Assembly (NCBI RefSeq): GCF_031760065.1
Contig: NZ_CP134500.1
Coordinates: 1,116,001 to 1,180,000, forward strand
Reading direction: 5' to 3'
DNA length: 64,000 bases
From: Streptomyces durocortorensis
GTDB taxonomy: Bacteria; Actinomycetota; Actinomycetes; Streptomycetales; Streptomycetaceae
The notes beneath the pieces were generated by a model that searched no databases, was not told the DNA's origin, and worked only from the letters and a program-made list of their open reading frames with translations. A program made the position numbers and the translations under genes. Shown here piece after piece: positions 9,119-18,791 of this stretch; within the stretch, counting starts at the first letter, position 1, and every line of letters begins with the position of its first letter.

Positions 9119-9544
9119 ATGGAACCTCGCGAACCTCTCAGCCCCTACCTTCTCGCCTTTCCCGGGCCGCTGCGCGACCAGCTGGTGGCAGCGGTCCTGT
9201 CCGGCGAGAAGGTGTCCACCTCCGGACTGCTGGCCGAGTACGAACGGGAGCGGGAAGAGCTTCCCCCCGTGGGCGAACGGTCCGCGCTGATCGACTCGGA
9301 AGGGCGGGAGGTGGCGGTGCTGGAGATGACCGGCGTACGGGTGCTGCCGCTCGGGGAGGTGGATCTGCAGCATGCGCTGGACGAGGGCGAGGGGTACACG
9401 TCGGTGGCCGAGTGGCGGGCGGCGCACGAGGCGTTCTGGCACAGCGCGGAGATGCGGGAGGCGCTGGGCGATCCGTCGTTCACGGTGAACGACGAGACGC
9501 TGATCGTGGCGGAGCGGTTTCGCGTGGTCGAGCGGCTGGGGTGA
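9119..9544 (+). CDS. ASCH-domain protein
   Basis: A 141-aa protein in which the ASCH fold is recognisable from EVDLQHALDEGEGYTSVAEWRAAHEAFW and the following VAERFRVVERL strand; the ALIDSEGREVAVLEMTGV region supplies the beta-barrel strands. ASCH domains resemble PUA domains and bind RNA or nucleosides; YhfF-like members are small stand-alone proteins as here. GGGGGA immediately precedes the ATG. The gene is divergent from the TPR-like gene and is followed by the convergent FAD dehydrogenase. The biochemical role is unknown. Confidence 0.85.
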   Translation: MEPREPLSPYLLAFPGPLRDQLVAAVLSGEKVSTSGLLAEYEREREELPPVGERSALIDSEGREVAVLEMTGVRVLPLGEVDLQHALDEGEGYTSVAEWRAAHEAFWHSAEMREALGDPSFTVNDETLIVAERFRVVERLG

Positions 9545-9629
9545 GTACCGGGGCTCTGCCCCGGCCCCCGCTCCCCCATGGCCGGAGAGGCTTGATTCGG
9601 CCGCCCGTGCCGTGGCCTGCGGGAGGGGT

Positions 9630-11291
9630 TCAGAGGGCGACCGCTTCCGCCGCGGCCCGTCCCGCCGCCCTGCCCGAGAAGATGCAGCCGCCCAGGAACG
9701 TGCCCTCCAGGGAGCGGTAGCCGTGGACACCGCCACCGCCGAAGCCAGCCGCCTCGCCCGCCGCGTACAGGCCGGGCAGCGGGGTGCCCTCGGGGGTCAG
9801 GACGCGGGAGGACAGGTCCGTCTCCAGACCGCCCAGGGACTTGCGGGTCAGGATGCTCAGGCGTACGGCGATCAGCGGGCCCGCCGCCGGGTCCAGGATG
9901 CGGTGGGGTTTCGCGGTGCGGATGAGACGGTCGCCGAGGTAGGCGCGGGCCCCGTGGATCGCGGTGACCTGGAGGTCCTTGGTGAACGGGTTGGCGATCT
10001 CACGGTCGCGGGCGGTGATCTCGCGGCGGAGCTCCTCGGCGTCGATCAGGCCGTCACCGGTCACCGCGTTCATGCCCCGGACCAGGGCCGGGAGGTCCTT
10101 CTCGACGACGAAGTCCACGCCGTTGTCCATGAACGCCTTCACCGGTGCGGGCACGTCCGCGCGGGCCCGGCCGATCACGTCGCGGACCGACTTGCCGGTC
10201 AGGTCCGGGTTCTGCTCGGAGCCGGAGAGCGCGAACTCCTTGCCGATGATGCGCTGGTTGAGGACGAACCAGGTGTAGCCGTGGCCCGAGCCCATGATGT
10301 GTTCGAGCGTGCCGAGCGTGTCGAAGCCGGGGAAGAGCGGGACCGGCAGCCGCTTGCCGCGTGCGTCCAGCCAGAGGGACGAGGGACCGGGCAGGATTCG
10401 GATGCCGTGCTTGGCCCAGATCGGGTGCCAGTTCTCGATGCCCTCGGTGTAGTGCCACATCCGGTCGCTGTTGATGTGGTGGGCGCCCGCCTTCTCGGCG
10501 ATCCCGAGCATCAGCCCGTCGACATGGGCGGGGACCCCGGAGAGCATCTTCTCCGGCGGGATGCCGAGGCGCTTCGGCCACTGGGCGCGGACCAGGTCGT
10601 GGTTGCCGCCGATGCCGCCGGAGGTGACGATCACCGCTTGGGCCTTCAGCTCGAAGGAGCCGGTGGCCTCCCGGCTGCTCGCGGTGCCGCGCTCGGCCCC
10701 GCTGGGCTCCAGGATCTCCCCGGTGACCGTGTCGAGCGCCCCGGCCGTGCGGGCGAGGCCGGTGACCCGGTGGCGGAACCTCAGCCGGACGAGCCCCTTG
10801 GCGACGCCCTCACGCACCCGCCGTTCGAAGGGGGCGACGACGCCGGGGCCGGTGCCCCAGGTGATGTGGAAGCGGGGTACGGAGTTGCCGTGCCCGGTGG
10901 CGTCGTAGCCGCCGCGCTCCGCCCAGCCGACGACCGGGAAGATCCGCAGCCCCTGCTGGTGCAGCCAGGACCGCTTCTCCCCGGCGGCGAAGTCCACGTA
11001 CGCCTCGGCCCACCTGCGCGGCCAGCGGTCCTCCTCCTCCCGGTCGAAGCCCGCCGTGCCGTACCAGTCCTGGAGGGCCAGCTCCCGGCTGTCCTTGATG
11101 CGCAGCCGGCGCTGCTCGGGCGAGTCGACGAGGAAGAGACCACCGAAGGACCAGTGCGCCTGACCGCCGATGGAGTGCTCGGGCTCCTGGTCGAGGAGGA
11201 TCACCGAGCGTCCGGCGTCGACCAGTTCGGCCGTGGCCACGAGCCCCGCGAGTCCTGCCCCGATCACGATCACATCAGCGTCGTACGCCAT
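9630..11291 (-). CDS. FAD-binding dehydrogenase (ketosteroid dehydrogenase/fumarate reductase-like)
   Basis: A flavoprotein of 553 aa. The N-terminal dinucleotide motif is VIVIGAGLAGLVATAEL, followed by the acidic LLDQEPE, a GGQAHWSFGGLFLV flavin contact, and the C-terminal GLYAAGEAAGFGGGGVHG FAD motif. This is the FAD_binding_2 family that includes 3-ketosteroid delta-1 dehydrogenases and fumarate reductase flavoproteins; Streptomyces members are usually called simply FAD-binding dehydrogenase. There is no Tat signal, so it is cytoplasmic. ATG 11291 has AGGA about eight bases upstream and is preferred over ATG 11300. The substrate is unknown. Confidence 0.88.
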   Translation of the reverse strand: MAYDADVIVIGAGLAGLVATAELVDAGRSVILLDQEPEHSIGGQAHWSFGGLFLVDSPEQRRLRIKDSRELALQDWYGTAGFDREEEDRWPRRWAEAYVDFAAGEKRSWLHQQGLRIFPVVGWAERGGYDATGHGNSVPRFHITWGTGPGVVAPFERRVREGVAKGLVRLRFRHRVTGLARTAGALDTVTGEILEPSGAERGTASSREATGSFELKAQAVIVTSGGIGGNHDLVRAQWPKRLGIPPEKMLSGVPAHVDGLMLGIAEKAGAHHINSDRMWHYTEGIENWHPIWAKHGIRILPGPSSLWLDARGKRLPVPLFPGFDTLGTLEHIMGSGHGYTWFVLNQRIIGKEFALSGSEQNPDLTGKSVRDVIGRARADVPAPVKAFMDNGVDFVVEKDLPALVRGMNAVTGDGLIDAEELRREITARDREIANPFTKDLQVTAIHGARAYLGDRLIRTAKPHRILDPAAGPLIAVRLSILTRKSLGGLETDLSSRVLTPEGTPLPGLYAAGEAAGFGGGGVHGYRSLEGTFLGGCIFSGRAAGRAAAEAVAL

Positions 11292-11408
11292 GGGTTCCAT
11301 CCTGTTCGGGGAGGCTCAGGGGCGGCGAAACGTTCAAGTTACCCGTGCGTCAGATCTTCGGTACCCGCCGGTGCCACGTCAACCACCCGGGTGCGGTTGG
11401 ATGGGTGC

Positions 11409-11918
11409 ATGACGCCTTCCGACGAGATCCTGGACATCGTCGACGAGAACGACGAGGTCATCGGGCAGGCCCCGCGCGGTGAGGCGACCGCGCGGGGGCT
11501 GCGCCACCGCTGCGTGTTCATCGAGGCGCGTGACGCCGGGGGGCGGGTCTTCGTGCACCGCCGCACGCCCACGAAGCTGGTCTTCCCCTCCCGCTACGAC
11601 ATGTTCGTCGGCGGAGTCGTGGGAGCGGGCGAGTCGTACGACGAGGCGGCGCTGCGGGAGGCCGAGGAGGAGTTGGGAGTGTCGGGGCTGCCGGAGCCCG
11701 AGCCGCTGTTCCGGTTCCTGTACGCCGGTGCCGGGCATACCTGGTGGTCCGCCGTCTACCAGGTGCGCTGCGAGCTTCCGGTGGTGCCGCAGGCCGAGGA
11801 GGTCGCCTGGCACGCGTTCCTCGACGACGGCGAGCTGGAGCGGCGGCTCGGTGAGTGGGCCTGGGTACCCGACGGCCTTGAGGCGTACCGCCGGCTGCGG
11901 GAGTTCCGGTCCGTCTGA
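11409..11918 (+). CDS. NUDIX hydrolase
   Basis: A 169-aa hydrolase with a complete NUDIX box: in GVVGAGESYDEAALREAEEE the G-x5-E-x7-REUxEE pattern is present and is followed by LGV. The N-terminal EILDIVDENDEVIGQAPRGEA and the HRCVFIEA strand resemble the isopentenyl-diphosphate isomerase-like YfcD/Idi branch of the family. It probably hydrolyses a nucleoside diphosphate-X compound; the substrate is not known. It is divergent from the FAD dehydrogenase. The DUF202 pair lies 29 bp downstream but seems to have its own promoter. Confidence 0.9.
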   Translation: MTPSDEILDIVDENDEVIGQAPRGEATARGLRHRCVFIEARDAGGRVFVHRRTPTKLVFPSRYDMFVGGVVGAGESYDEAALREAEEELGVSGLPEPEPLFRFLYAGAGHTWWSAVYQVRCELPVVPQAEEVAWHAFLDDGELERRLGEWAWVPDGLEAYRRLREFRSV

Positions 11919-11935
11919 ACGTGGACGAGATCCCC

Positions 11936-11941
11936 TAAGGT
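11936..11941 (+). promoter_or_regulatory. Candidate -10 element for a leaderless DUF202 message
   Basis: TAAGGT is followed by six bases and then the GTG start at 11948. No ribosome site is visible before that GTG, so a transcript beginning at the start codon is the simplest reading. Confidence 0.4.
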
Positions 11942-11947
11942 GCCCGT

Positions 11948-12343
11948 GTGAACAAGATCGCGCAGAGCGTACGGCTGTGGTTCGCGCCGCAGCGCGTCCG
12001 GGAGGAGGGGAACACCCCCGACTACCGGTTCTCGCTGGCCAACGAGCGGACGTTCCTCGCCTGGATCCGGACGGCTCTGGCCCTGATCGGCGGGGGTTTC
12101 GCCGTCGACCAGTTCCTGCCGGAGCTGGCGTGGGGCGTCCGGGCGGGCCTCGCGCTCGGGCTGCTGGCCGCCGGGGTGATGTGCGCGCTGCGGGCGGTCA
12201 ACCACTGGGCGCGGTGCGAGCGGGCGATGCGCCGGGGCGAGGATCTGCCGGTCTCCCGCTTTCCGACGCTGCTGTCACTCGCGGTCGCCGTCGTCGCCGT
12301 GGCGATGGTGGTGGTGGTCCTCTTCGGCTGGGAGGGCCGGTGA
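11948..12343 (+). CDS. DUF202 (YidH-type) membrane protein
   Basis: A 131-aa inner membrane protein with three hydrophobic segments: around TALALIGGGFAVDQFL, RAGLALGLLAAGVMCAL and LLSLAVAVVAVAMVVVVLF. The family signature DYRFSLANERTFLAWIRTALAL at residues ~25-46 is clear. GTG start at 11948. The stop overlaps the GTG of the next gene by four bases, and that gene encodes a second DUF202 protein. Paired DUF202 genes are common in actinobacteria. No function is established. Confidence 0.9.
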   Translation: MNKIAQSVRLWFAPQRVREEGNTPDYRFSLANERTFLAWIRTALALIGGGFAVDQFLPELAWGVRAGLALGLLAAGVMCALRAVNHWARCERAMRRGEDLPVSRFPTLLSLAVAVVAVAMVVVVLFGWEGR

Positions 12344-12654
12344 CGGCGGCAGGGGACCGGGACCCGGGGCTCCAGCCCGAGCGGACCCGGCTGGCCTGGC
12401 GGCGTACCACGCTGTCCGCCACCGTGGTCGCACTGCTCGCCGTGCGGCAGGCCTCGCACAGCGGTGCGACCCCGGCCGCGCTGGTCGCGGTGGCGCTCAG
12501 CGCGCTGGCCTGGCTGGGGCTGCTGGTGGTGGCGCACCGCAGGGTGGTGCACATGGGCGTGGCGCGTCCGGAGCCGCTCGCGTCCAGCGGGGCGCTGCTG
12601 ACGGCGCTGTGCACGGTGGCGCTGGCGGGGTTCGCGGCGGCGATGCTGTTCTGA
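12340..12654 (+). CDS. Second DUF202 membrane protein
   Basis: A 104-aa protein with a GTG start inside a GTGA overlap with the upstream DUF202 gene. It contains the shortened family motif LQPERTRLAWRRTTLSATVVAL and two further hydrophobic helices, LVAVALSALAWLGLLVV and LLTALCTVALAGFAAAM. The strict four-base overlap indicates translational coupling and probably a heteromeric membrane complex with its partner. The reading frame also stays open upstream through the NUDIX gene in another frame, but that extension is only shadow. Function unknown. Confidence 0.88.
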   Translation: MTAAGDRDPGLQPERTRLAWRRTTLSATVVALLAVRQASHSGATPAALVAVALSALAWLGLLVVAHRRVVHMGVARPEPLASSGALLTALCTVALAGFAAAMLF

Positions 12655-12676
12655 GGCCCCTGGGCCCGAGGAAGCC

Positions 12677-13612
12677 TCAGGCGTCCCAGTCCACCGTCAC
12701 CACGATCTTCCCCCGGGTCCGCCCCTCCTCGTTGAGCCGGTACGCCTCGGCGGCCTGCTCCAGCGGGAACACCCGGTCCACGTGGACGGTGACGATGCCC
12801 TGTTCGGCCAGCTCCGCGACCTGGGCCAGATCGTTCGCGTCGGGGCGGACGAAGGCGTAGCGGCCACCGTAGGAGAAGACCTCGCTGTCCGCGATGGAGG
12901 CGAGCCGCCCGCCGGGGGCGAGGGTGTCGGCGGAGGCGCGCAGCGCGTCGCCGCCCACCGTGTCGAAGGCGGCGTCGAAGCCCTCGGGGACCAGCTCCCG
13001 CAGCCGGTCGACGAGCCCCTCGCCGTACTCCACCGGCTCCGCGCCGAGGCTGCGCAGATGGTCGTGGTTGCGGGGGCTCGCGGTGCCGATGACCCGGCAG
13101 CCGGCGTGCCGGGCGATCTGGACGGCGAGCGATCCGACGCCGCCCGCCGCCGCGTGGACCAGAACGGTGTCGCCGTCGCGGACCTTCAGGGTGCGGTGCA
13201 GCACCTGGTACGCGGTCAGCCCGGCCAGCGGCAGGCCCGCGGCCTCCTCGAAGCCCAGGCTCAGCGGCTTGCGGGCGAGGGTGCGCACGGGGGCGGCAAC
13301 GTACTCGGCGAACGTGCCGCGCGAGAGGAAGTCCTCGCGTACGTAGCCGATGACCTCGTCGCCCACCGCGAACTCGTCGACGGCGACGCCGGGTTGCACG
13401 ACGACCCCGGAGACGTCCCAGCCGGGGATCACCGGGAAGACGGCTTCGAGGGCGCCCTGGAGGTAGCCCTCGCGGGCCTTCCAGTCGACCGGGTTGACGG
13501 CGGCGGCCCGTACCTTCACCAGGACCGAGTCGGGGCCGACCTTGGGGTCGGGCCGCTCGCCGTACTCCAGGACGTCGGCCGAGCCGTACGCGTTGTAGCT
13601 GATCGCCTTCAT
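12677..13612 (-). CDS. NADPH:quinone reductase-type medium-chain oxidoreductase
   Basis: A 311-aa zinc-free MDR enzyme. The nucleotide-binding motif AAAGGVGSLAVQIARHAG (AxxGxxG) is typical of quinone oxidoreductases, followed by ASPRNHDHLRSLGA, which suits NADPH. The GROES-like N-terminal domain (VKVRAAAVNPVDWKAREG) lacks the catalytic zinc cysteine. GGAAGG lies seven bases before the ATG. It likely reduces quinones or alpha,beta-unsaturated carbonyls in the cytoplasm. The gene converges with the DUF202 pair. No adjacent partner indicates the substrate. Confidence 0.88.
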   Translation of the reverse strand: MKAISYNAYGSADVLEYGERPDPKVGPDSVLVKVRAAAVNPVDWKAREGYLQGALEAVFPVIPGWDVSGVVVQPGVAVDEFAVGDEVIGYVREDFLSRGTFAEYVAAPVRTLARKPLSLGFEEAAGLPLAGLTAYQVLHRTLKVRDGDTVLVHAAAGGVGSLAVQIARHAGCRVIGTASPRNHDHLRSLGAEPVEYGEGLVDRLRELVPEGFDAAFDTVGGDALRASADTLAPGGRLASIADSEVFSYGGRYAFVRPDANDLAQVAELAEQGIVTVHVDRVFPLEQAAEAYRLNEEGRTRGKIVVTVDWDA

Positions 13613-13722
13613 CCCTCGACCTTCCGCGCAGGTCAGCGATGGCGCAACTCAGGGCCGCGCCCCCACGGGGAGCGGCGGAAGCGAACCCTCCCCGATAACC
13701 GGCGCCGCAGGCACTGGACGAC

Positions 13723-13740
13723 ATACCGACTGGTCGGCAT
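13723..13740. promoter_or_regulatory. TetR-type operator before the kinase/acyl-CoA dehydrogenase operon
   Basis: ATACCGAC-TG-GTCGGCAT is an 18-bp palindrome with 7 of 8 arm positions paired, 41 bp upstream of ATG 13781. Extended leftward, its ACATACCGAC matches in reverse complement the site at 19616-19632 before the SDR gene. This points to control by the TetR encoded at 17717-18310. Confidence 0.6.
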
Positions 13741-13780
13741 CATGGTGGGCGTTCGTTCTGTCGCCCCGGAGGTGCGCCCC

Positions 13781-14803
13781 ATGAGTCCCGTCCCCCCACC
13801 AGGCATCGACCCCGAGCAGCTGCGCGGACATCTCGACCGCGAGCGCCCCGGGCTGGTGAGCGGGCCCCTCGAAGCGCGGCTGATCGAGGGCGGCCGCTCG
13901 AACCTCACGTACGTCGTCGGCGACGGGACGGGCCGGTGGGTGGTGCGCAGGCCTCCGCTCGGGCACGTCCTGGCCACCGCGCACGACATGAAGCGCGAAC
14001 ACCGGGTGATCAGCGCCCTGCACCCCACCGCCGTCCCGGTGCCGGAGCCGGTGCTGCTCTGCGAGGACGAGACGGTGCTCGGTGCGCCGTTCTACGTCAT
14101 GGAGTACGTGGAAGGCACCCCGTACCGCACCGCCGAGCAGCTCGCCCCGCTGGGCCCCGAGCGCACCCGGGCCGCGGTCCTCGGGCTCGTCGACACCCTG
14201 GTCGATCTGCACGCGGTGGAGCCGGGGGCCGTGGGGCTCGGTGACTTCGGACGGCCGGACGGCTTCCTGGACCGGCAGCTGCGGCGCTGGGGCAAGCAGC
14301 TGGACGCCTCCCGCAACCGTGACCTGGCGGGCATCGACGAGCTGCACGCCTCCCTCGGCCGCGCGCTGCCCTCCTCCCCCGCCCCCGCCGTCGTCCACGG
14401 CGACTACCGGCTGGACAACGTGCTGCTGGGCTCCGACGACCGGATCAAGGCCGTTCTGGACTGGGAGATGTCCACGCTGGGCGATCCGCTGACCGACCTC
14501 GGGCTGCTCGTGATGTACAGCTCCGATCTCGGTCTGGCCGGCTCCCCGGTCTCCACCACCAGCGGCGCGGCCGGGCACCCGGCCCCCGCCGAGCTGATCG
14601 AGCGCTACGCCGCCCGCTCGGGCCGGGACACCTCCGCCATCGCCTGGTACACGGCGTTCGCGTGGTTCAAGCTCGCCGTGATCCTGGAGGGCATCCACTA
14701 CCGCTACACCCTCGGCCAGACCGTCGGCGCGGGCTTCGACCGGATCGGCGATCTCGTCCCCGTCTTCATCGAGCACGGCCTCACCACCCTCCAGGAAGGC
14801 TGA
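13781..14803 (+). CDS. APH-fold phosphotransferase, ACAD10/11 kinase-like
   Basis: A 340-aa kinase of the aminoglycoside phosphotransferase fold. The catalytic loop HGDYRLDNVLL and metal motif VLDWEMSTLGDPLTDLG are intact; the N-lobe glycine-rich strand is LIEGGRSNLTYVV. This family, not antibiotic resistance, is the one fused to the acyl-CoA dehydrogenase domain in eukaryotic ACAD10/11, where it phosphorylates the 4-hydroxyl of 4-hydroxyacyl-CoA. The bacterial LvaA kinase of levulinate catabolism is related. The dehydrogenase gene follows after only 6 bp. ATG 13781 has GGAGG at eight bases. The role in 4-hydroxyacyl-CoA degradation is inferred from pairing and family. Confidence 0.85.
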   Translation: MSPVPPPGIDPEQLRGHLDRERPGLVSGPLEARLIEGGRSNLTYVVGDGTGRWVVRRPPLGHVLATAHDMKREHRVISALHPTAVPVPEPVLLCEDETVLGAPFYVMEYVEGTPYRTAEQLAPLGPERTRAAVLGLVDTLVDLHAVEPGAVGLGDFGRPDGFLDRQLRRWGKQLDASRNRDLAGIDELHASLGRALPSSPAPAVVHGDYRLDNVLLGSDDRIKAVLDWEMSTLGDPLTDLGLLVMYSSDLGLAGSPVSTTSGAAGHPAPAELIERYAARSGRDTSAIAWYTAFAWFKLAVILEGIHYRYTLGQTVGAGFDRIGDLVPVFIEHGLTTLQEG

Positions 14804-14809
14804 ACACCC

Positions 14810-16024
14810 ATGGACTTCGCATTCGACGCCCGTACCGAGGAGCTGCGTTCCCGGCTGCTCGCCTTCATGGACGAGCACGTGTATCCGGCGGAGCAGGTCG
14901 CCGAGGAGCAGCGGGCGCTGCTGGCCTCGCCGTGGGACACCCCGGCGGTGGTGGGCGAGCTGAAGGCCGAGGCCCGGCGGCAGGGACTGTGGAACCTCTT
15001 CCTGCCGGACGCGGAGTACGGGGCGGGGCTGACGAACCTCCAGTACGCGCCGCTCGCGGAGATCACCGGGCGCTCCCCGCATCTCGCGCCGACCGCGCTG
15101 AACTGCGCGGCTCCGGACACCGGGAACATGGAGGTGCTCCTCCAGTTCGGCACCGACGAGCAGCGGAAGCAGTGGCTGGAGCCGCTGCTCGCCGGGGAGA
15201 TCCGTTCCGCGTTCGCGATGACGGAGCCGGAGGTGGCGTCCTCGGACGCGACGAACATCGAGACCCGGATGATCCGGGAAGGCGGTGACTACGTCATCAA
15301 CGGGCGCAAGTGGTACATCTCCGGGGCGATGAACCCGGACTGCGCGGTCTTCATCGTGATGGGCAAGACCGACCCGGACGGCGACGACATCCGCCGCCAG
15401 CAGTCGATGATCCTGGTCCCCCGCGACACCCCGGGCCTCGAAGTACGGCGCGCCATGCGGGTGTACGGCTATGAGGACCACTCCCACGGCGGTCATGCCG
15501 AGGTGGTCTTCCACGACGTACGGGTGCCCGCCGGGAACCTGATCGGCGAGGAGGGCGGGGGCTTCGCCATCGCGCAGGCGCGGCTGGGTCCGGGGCGCAT
15601 CCACCACTGCATGCGGCTGATCGGGATGGCGGAGCGGGCCATCGAGCTGATGTGCCGGCGCGCGGTGGAACGAACGGCGTTCGGCAGGCCGCTGGCCCAG
15701 CAGGGCGTCGTGCAGAACTGGATCGCGGACGCGCGGGTGTCGGTGGAGCAGCTGCGGCTACTGGTGCTGAAGACGGCCTGGCTGATGGACACGGTGGGCA
15801 ACAAGGGCGCGCACACCGAGATCCAGGCCATCAAGATCGCCACCCCGCGCGCGGTCGTGGACATCCTGGACTCCGCGGTACAGCTGCACGGGGCGGGCGG
15901 GGTCAGCCAGGACTTCCCGCTGGCGGAGCTGTGGGCGGCGGCGCGGACGCTTCGGCTGGCGGACGGGCCGGACGAGGTGCACCAGCGGTCGCTGGCCCGG
16001 CGGGAGATCAAGCGGTACGTCTGA
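14810..16024 (+). CDS. Acyl-CoA dehydrogenase, ACAD10/11 type
   Basis: A 404-aa flavoenzyme. Flavin and substrate motifs are visible: FAMTEPEVASSDATNIET, INGRKWYISGAMNPDC, RLGPGRIHHCMRLIG, and the C-terminal ADGPDEVHQRSLARREI. This set matches the ACAD10/11 branch, whose members act on 4-phosphoacyl-CoA with loss of phosphate to yield an enoyl-CoA. The kinase gene ends 6 bp upstream and its AGGAAGG supplies the ribosome site. Together they look like the two halves of ACAD11 encoded separately. A long perfect hairpin follows the stop. The assignment to the general family is firm; the 4-hydroxyacid role is inferred. Confidence 0.9.
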   Translation: MDFAFDARTEELRSRLLAFMDEHVYPAEQVAEEQRALLASPWDTPAVVGELKAEARRQGLWNLFLPDAEYGAGLTNLQYAPLAEITGRSPHLAPTALNCAAPDTGNMEVLLQFGTDEQRKQWLEPLLAGEIRSAFAMTEPEVASSDATNIETRMIREGGDYVINGRKWYISGAMNPDCAVFIVMGKTDPDGDDIRRQQSMILVPRDTPGLEVRRAMRVYGYEDHSHGGHAEVVFHDVRVPAGNLIGEEGGGFAIAQARLGPGRIHHCMRLIGMAERAIELMCRRAVERTAFGRPLAQQGVVQNWIADARVSVEQLRLLVLKTAWLMDTVGNKGAHTEIQAIKIATPRAVVDILDSAVQLHGAGGVSQDFPLAELWAAARTLRLADGPDEVHQRSLARREIKRYV

Positions 16025-16029
16025 GAGCG

Positions 16030-16073
16030 GGGTGCGGCCCCCTCCCGCAGGACTGCGGGAGGGGGCCGCACCC
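16030..16073. terminator. Long perfect hairpin between convergent genes
   Basis: Arms 16030-16050 and 16053-16073 are perfect 21-bp reverse complements rich in G/C, separated by GA, so the inner pairs must open to form the loop. It serves as a bidirectional terminator for the acyl-CoA dehydrogenase and the aminopeptidase gene. Confidence 0.85.
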
Positions 16074-16087
16074 GGACTGCCCGAGGG

Positions 16088-17425
<1,338 letters not shown>

Positions 17426-17716
17426 TCACGGGCTCCGGATTCCGTTGGGGACTGACGGAACGTGCGGGGGGTACCCGGCCGCGCGGTGCCCGGCCGGGTC
17501 CTGGAGCTGGCTGTGCGCGATGCGTGACCGATGCTCAAGGAAATGACAGTACTCCGTCAAGAGCGGAAACCGGACAAGTCCGTTCTATTAACGAACCAAC
17601 CCTCGCCCGTGAACGTCTGCGCCTCCGGGGGAGGCCGGACATGCCTCATACATCCAGACTCACCCCGCCGCGCGGAACGGGCCAGTGGATCGTCGCCGCC
17701 GCGAGCCGCCCTGGGC
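17426..17716. other. Intergenic region upstream of the aminopeptidase
   Basis: About 290 bp without a convincing gene. It holds the promoter of the aminopeptidase on the minus strand and the 3' flank of the TetR gene. One perfect palindrome, CGGAC-AA-GTCCG at 17571-17582, lies about 145 bp before the aminopeptidase start. A TTGACG on the minus strand nearby has no good -10 partner. Small frames here lack ribosome sites. Confidence 0.5.
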
Positions 17717-18310
17717 CTACGGGCGCAGCGCCCTCAGCAGCAGGTCCGCGAGGTGGTCGGCGACCTCCTGGCGACTGAGCGGGCCGTCGGGGCGGTACCA
17801 GGTGGAGAGGTGGTGGACCGAGCCGAAGTGGTAGTCGACGACCAGGTCGGCGGGGGTGGCCGAGGAGAAGACACCGCTGCGCTGGCCCTCCTCGATCAGG
17901 GCCCGGAACCGCTCGTGGTAGCGGCGGCGCTCCACCCGTACCTGCTTGTTCTTCTCCGGACTCAGGTGATGCATGGAGCGGAAGAAGATCGCCGCGTCGT
18001 CCAGGTTGTCGATGGTCGTCACTACCACGTCGGCCGCCGCGTCGCGCAGCCGCTCCTCCACGGGGGCGTCGGCGTCCGCGAAGGCGTCCAGGCGCTCCTG
18101 CTGGAGCCGCAGCACCCGGGCGTAGACCTCCTGGAGCAGATCCTCCTTGGAGCCGAAGTAGTGGTAGAGCGCCCCCTTGGTGACGCCCGCCGCCTCGACG
18201 ATCTCCTGGACCGAGGTGCGGTCGTACCCGCGCTCGGCGAAGAGCCGGGTGGCGGCGGCCAGCAGCCGTTGGGGGACGGGAGTGCCGTTCTGGTCCGTCG
18301 CCTTGGCCAT
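17717..18310 (-). CDS. TetR-family regulator of an acyl-CoA pathway
   Basis: A 197-aa repressor. The TetR helix-turn-helix is at residues ~15-60 (FAERGYDRTSVQEIVEAAGVTKGALYHYF), followed by a variable ligand domain. ATG 18310 is preceded by AAGGAAGG at about nine bases and fits the start of homology. It lies behind the SDR and the ligase remnant on the same strand, with about 50 bp between, so it is likely the last gene of that unit. Matching palindromes at 13723 and 19616 make it the best candidate regulator of both its own operon and the kinase/dehydrogenase operon. The ligand is probably an acyl-CoA. Confidence 0.88.
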   Translation of the reverse strand: MAKATDQNGTPVPQRLLAAATRLFAERGYDRTSVQEIVEAAGVTKGALYHYFGSKEDLLQEVYARVLRLQQERLDAFADADAPVEERLRDAAADVVVTTIDNLDDAAIFFRSMHHLSPEKNKQVRVERRRYHERFRALIEEGQRSGVFSSATPADLVVDYHFGSVHHLSTWYRPDGPLSRQEVADHLADLLLRALRP

Positions 18311-18359
18311 GAGCCGCCACCTTCCTTTCGTACCGTGCGCGTGCTGTTTCGACGCCGTT

Positions 18360-18791
18360 CTAACGGGGGGAACGCAGTTCCCGCCTGAGGATCTTCCCAC
18401 TCGCCGTCTTCGGCGGCTCGGTCAGGATCACCACCTCGCGCGGATACTTGTACGCGGCAAGCCGTTCCTTGCAGTACGCACCGAGTTCGCCGGGTTCCAC
18501 GGAGGCTTCCGGACGCGGGCTGACGCAGGCCCGGACGGCCTCTCCCCGGTTCGCGTCCGGCGCACCCACGACCGCCGCCTCGCGTACCGCCGGGTGGAGG
18601 ACGTCCTCCACCTCGCGGGGCCGCACCTTGAACCCGGAGGCGGGCCGCGCGGCCCGGGGCCCGGTCGACGGCCGCCGGAAGGCGTGCAGCACGGTCGGGG
18701 GCGGGGTGACGGGGGTGCGCTGGGCCTCACTGAGCGGGGCGAGCCAGGGCTTGGCCGCGTAGGGGGAGGTGCCGGGGGCCACGTCGCTCAC
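18360..18791 (-). pseudogene. Acyl-CoA synthetase remnant with large internal deletion
   Basis: A 143-codon frame that starts at a GTG overlapping the SDR stop (GTGA) and ends at TAG. Its first ~45 residues (VSDVAPGTSPYAAKPWLAPL...TVLHAF) resemble the N-terminus of an AMP-forming acyl-CoA synthetase. Its last ~90 (GFKVRPREVEDVLHPAVREA... PKTASGKILRRELR) are the C-terminal subdomain with the conserved catalytic Lys. The roughly 350-400 residues between, including the P-loop and adenylate site, are missing. A further short gap occurs at DVL-HPAV, where relatives have extra residues. It cannot be an active ligase. The frame is still open, so the deletion looks recent and in frame. Confidence 0.8.

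Noticed and set aside
12782..13780. Upstream extension of the kinase frame
   Set aside because: It reads antisense to the quinone oxidoreductase; ATG 13781 has a good ribosome site and begins the family homology.
13781..14803. Aminoglycoside resistance kinase
   Set aside because: The fold is shared, but the acyl-CoA dehydrogenase partner and the ACAD10/11-type kinase motifs argue for acyl-CoA metabolism.
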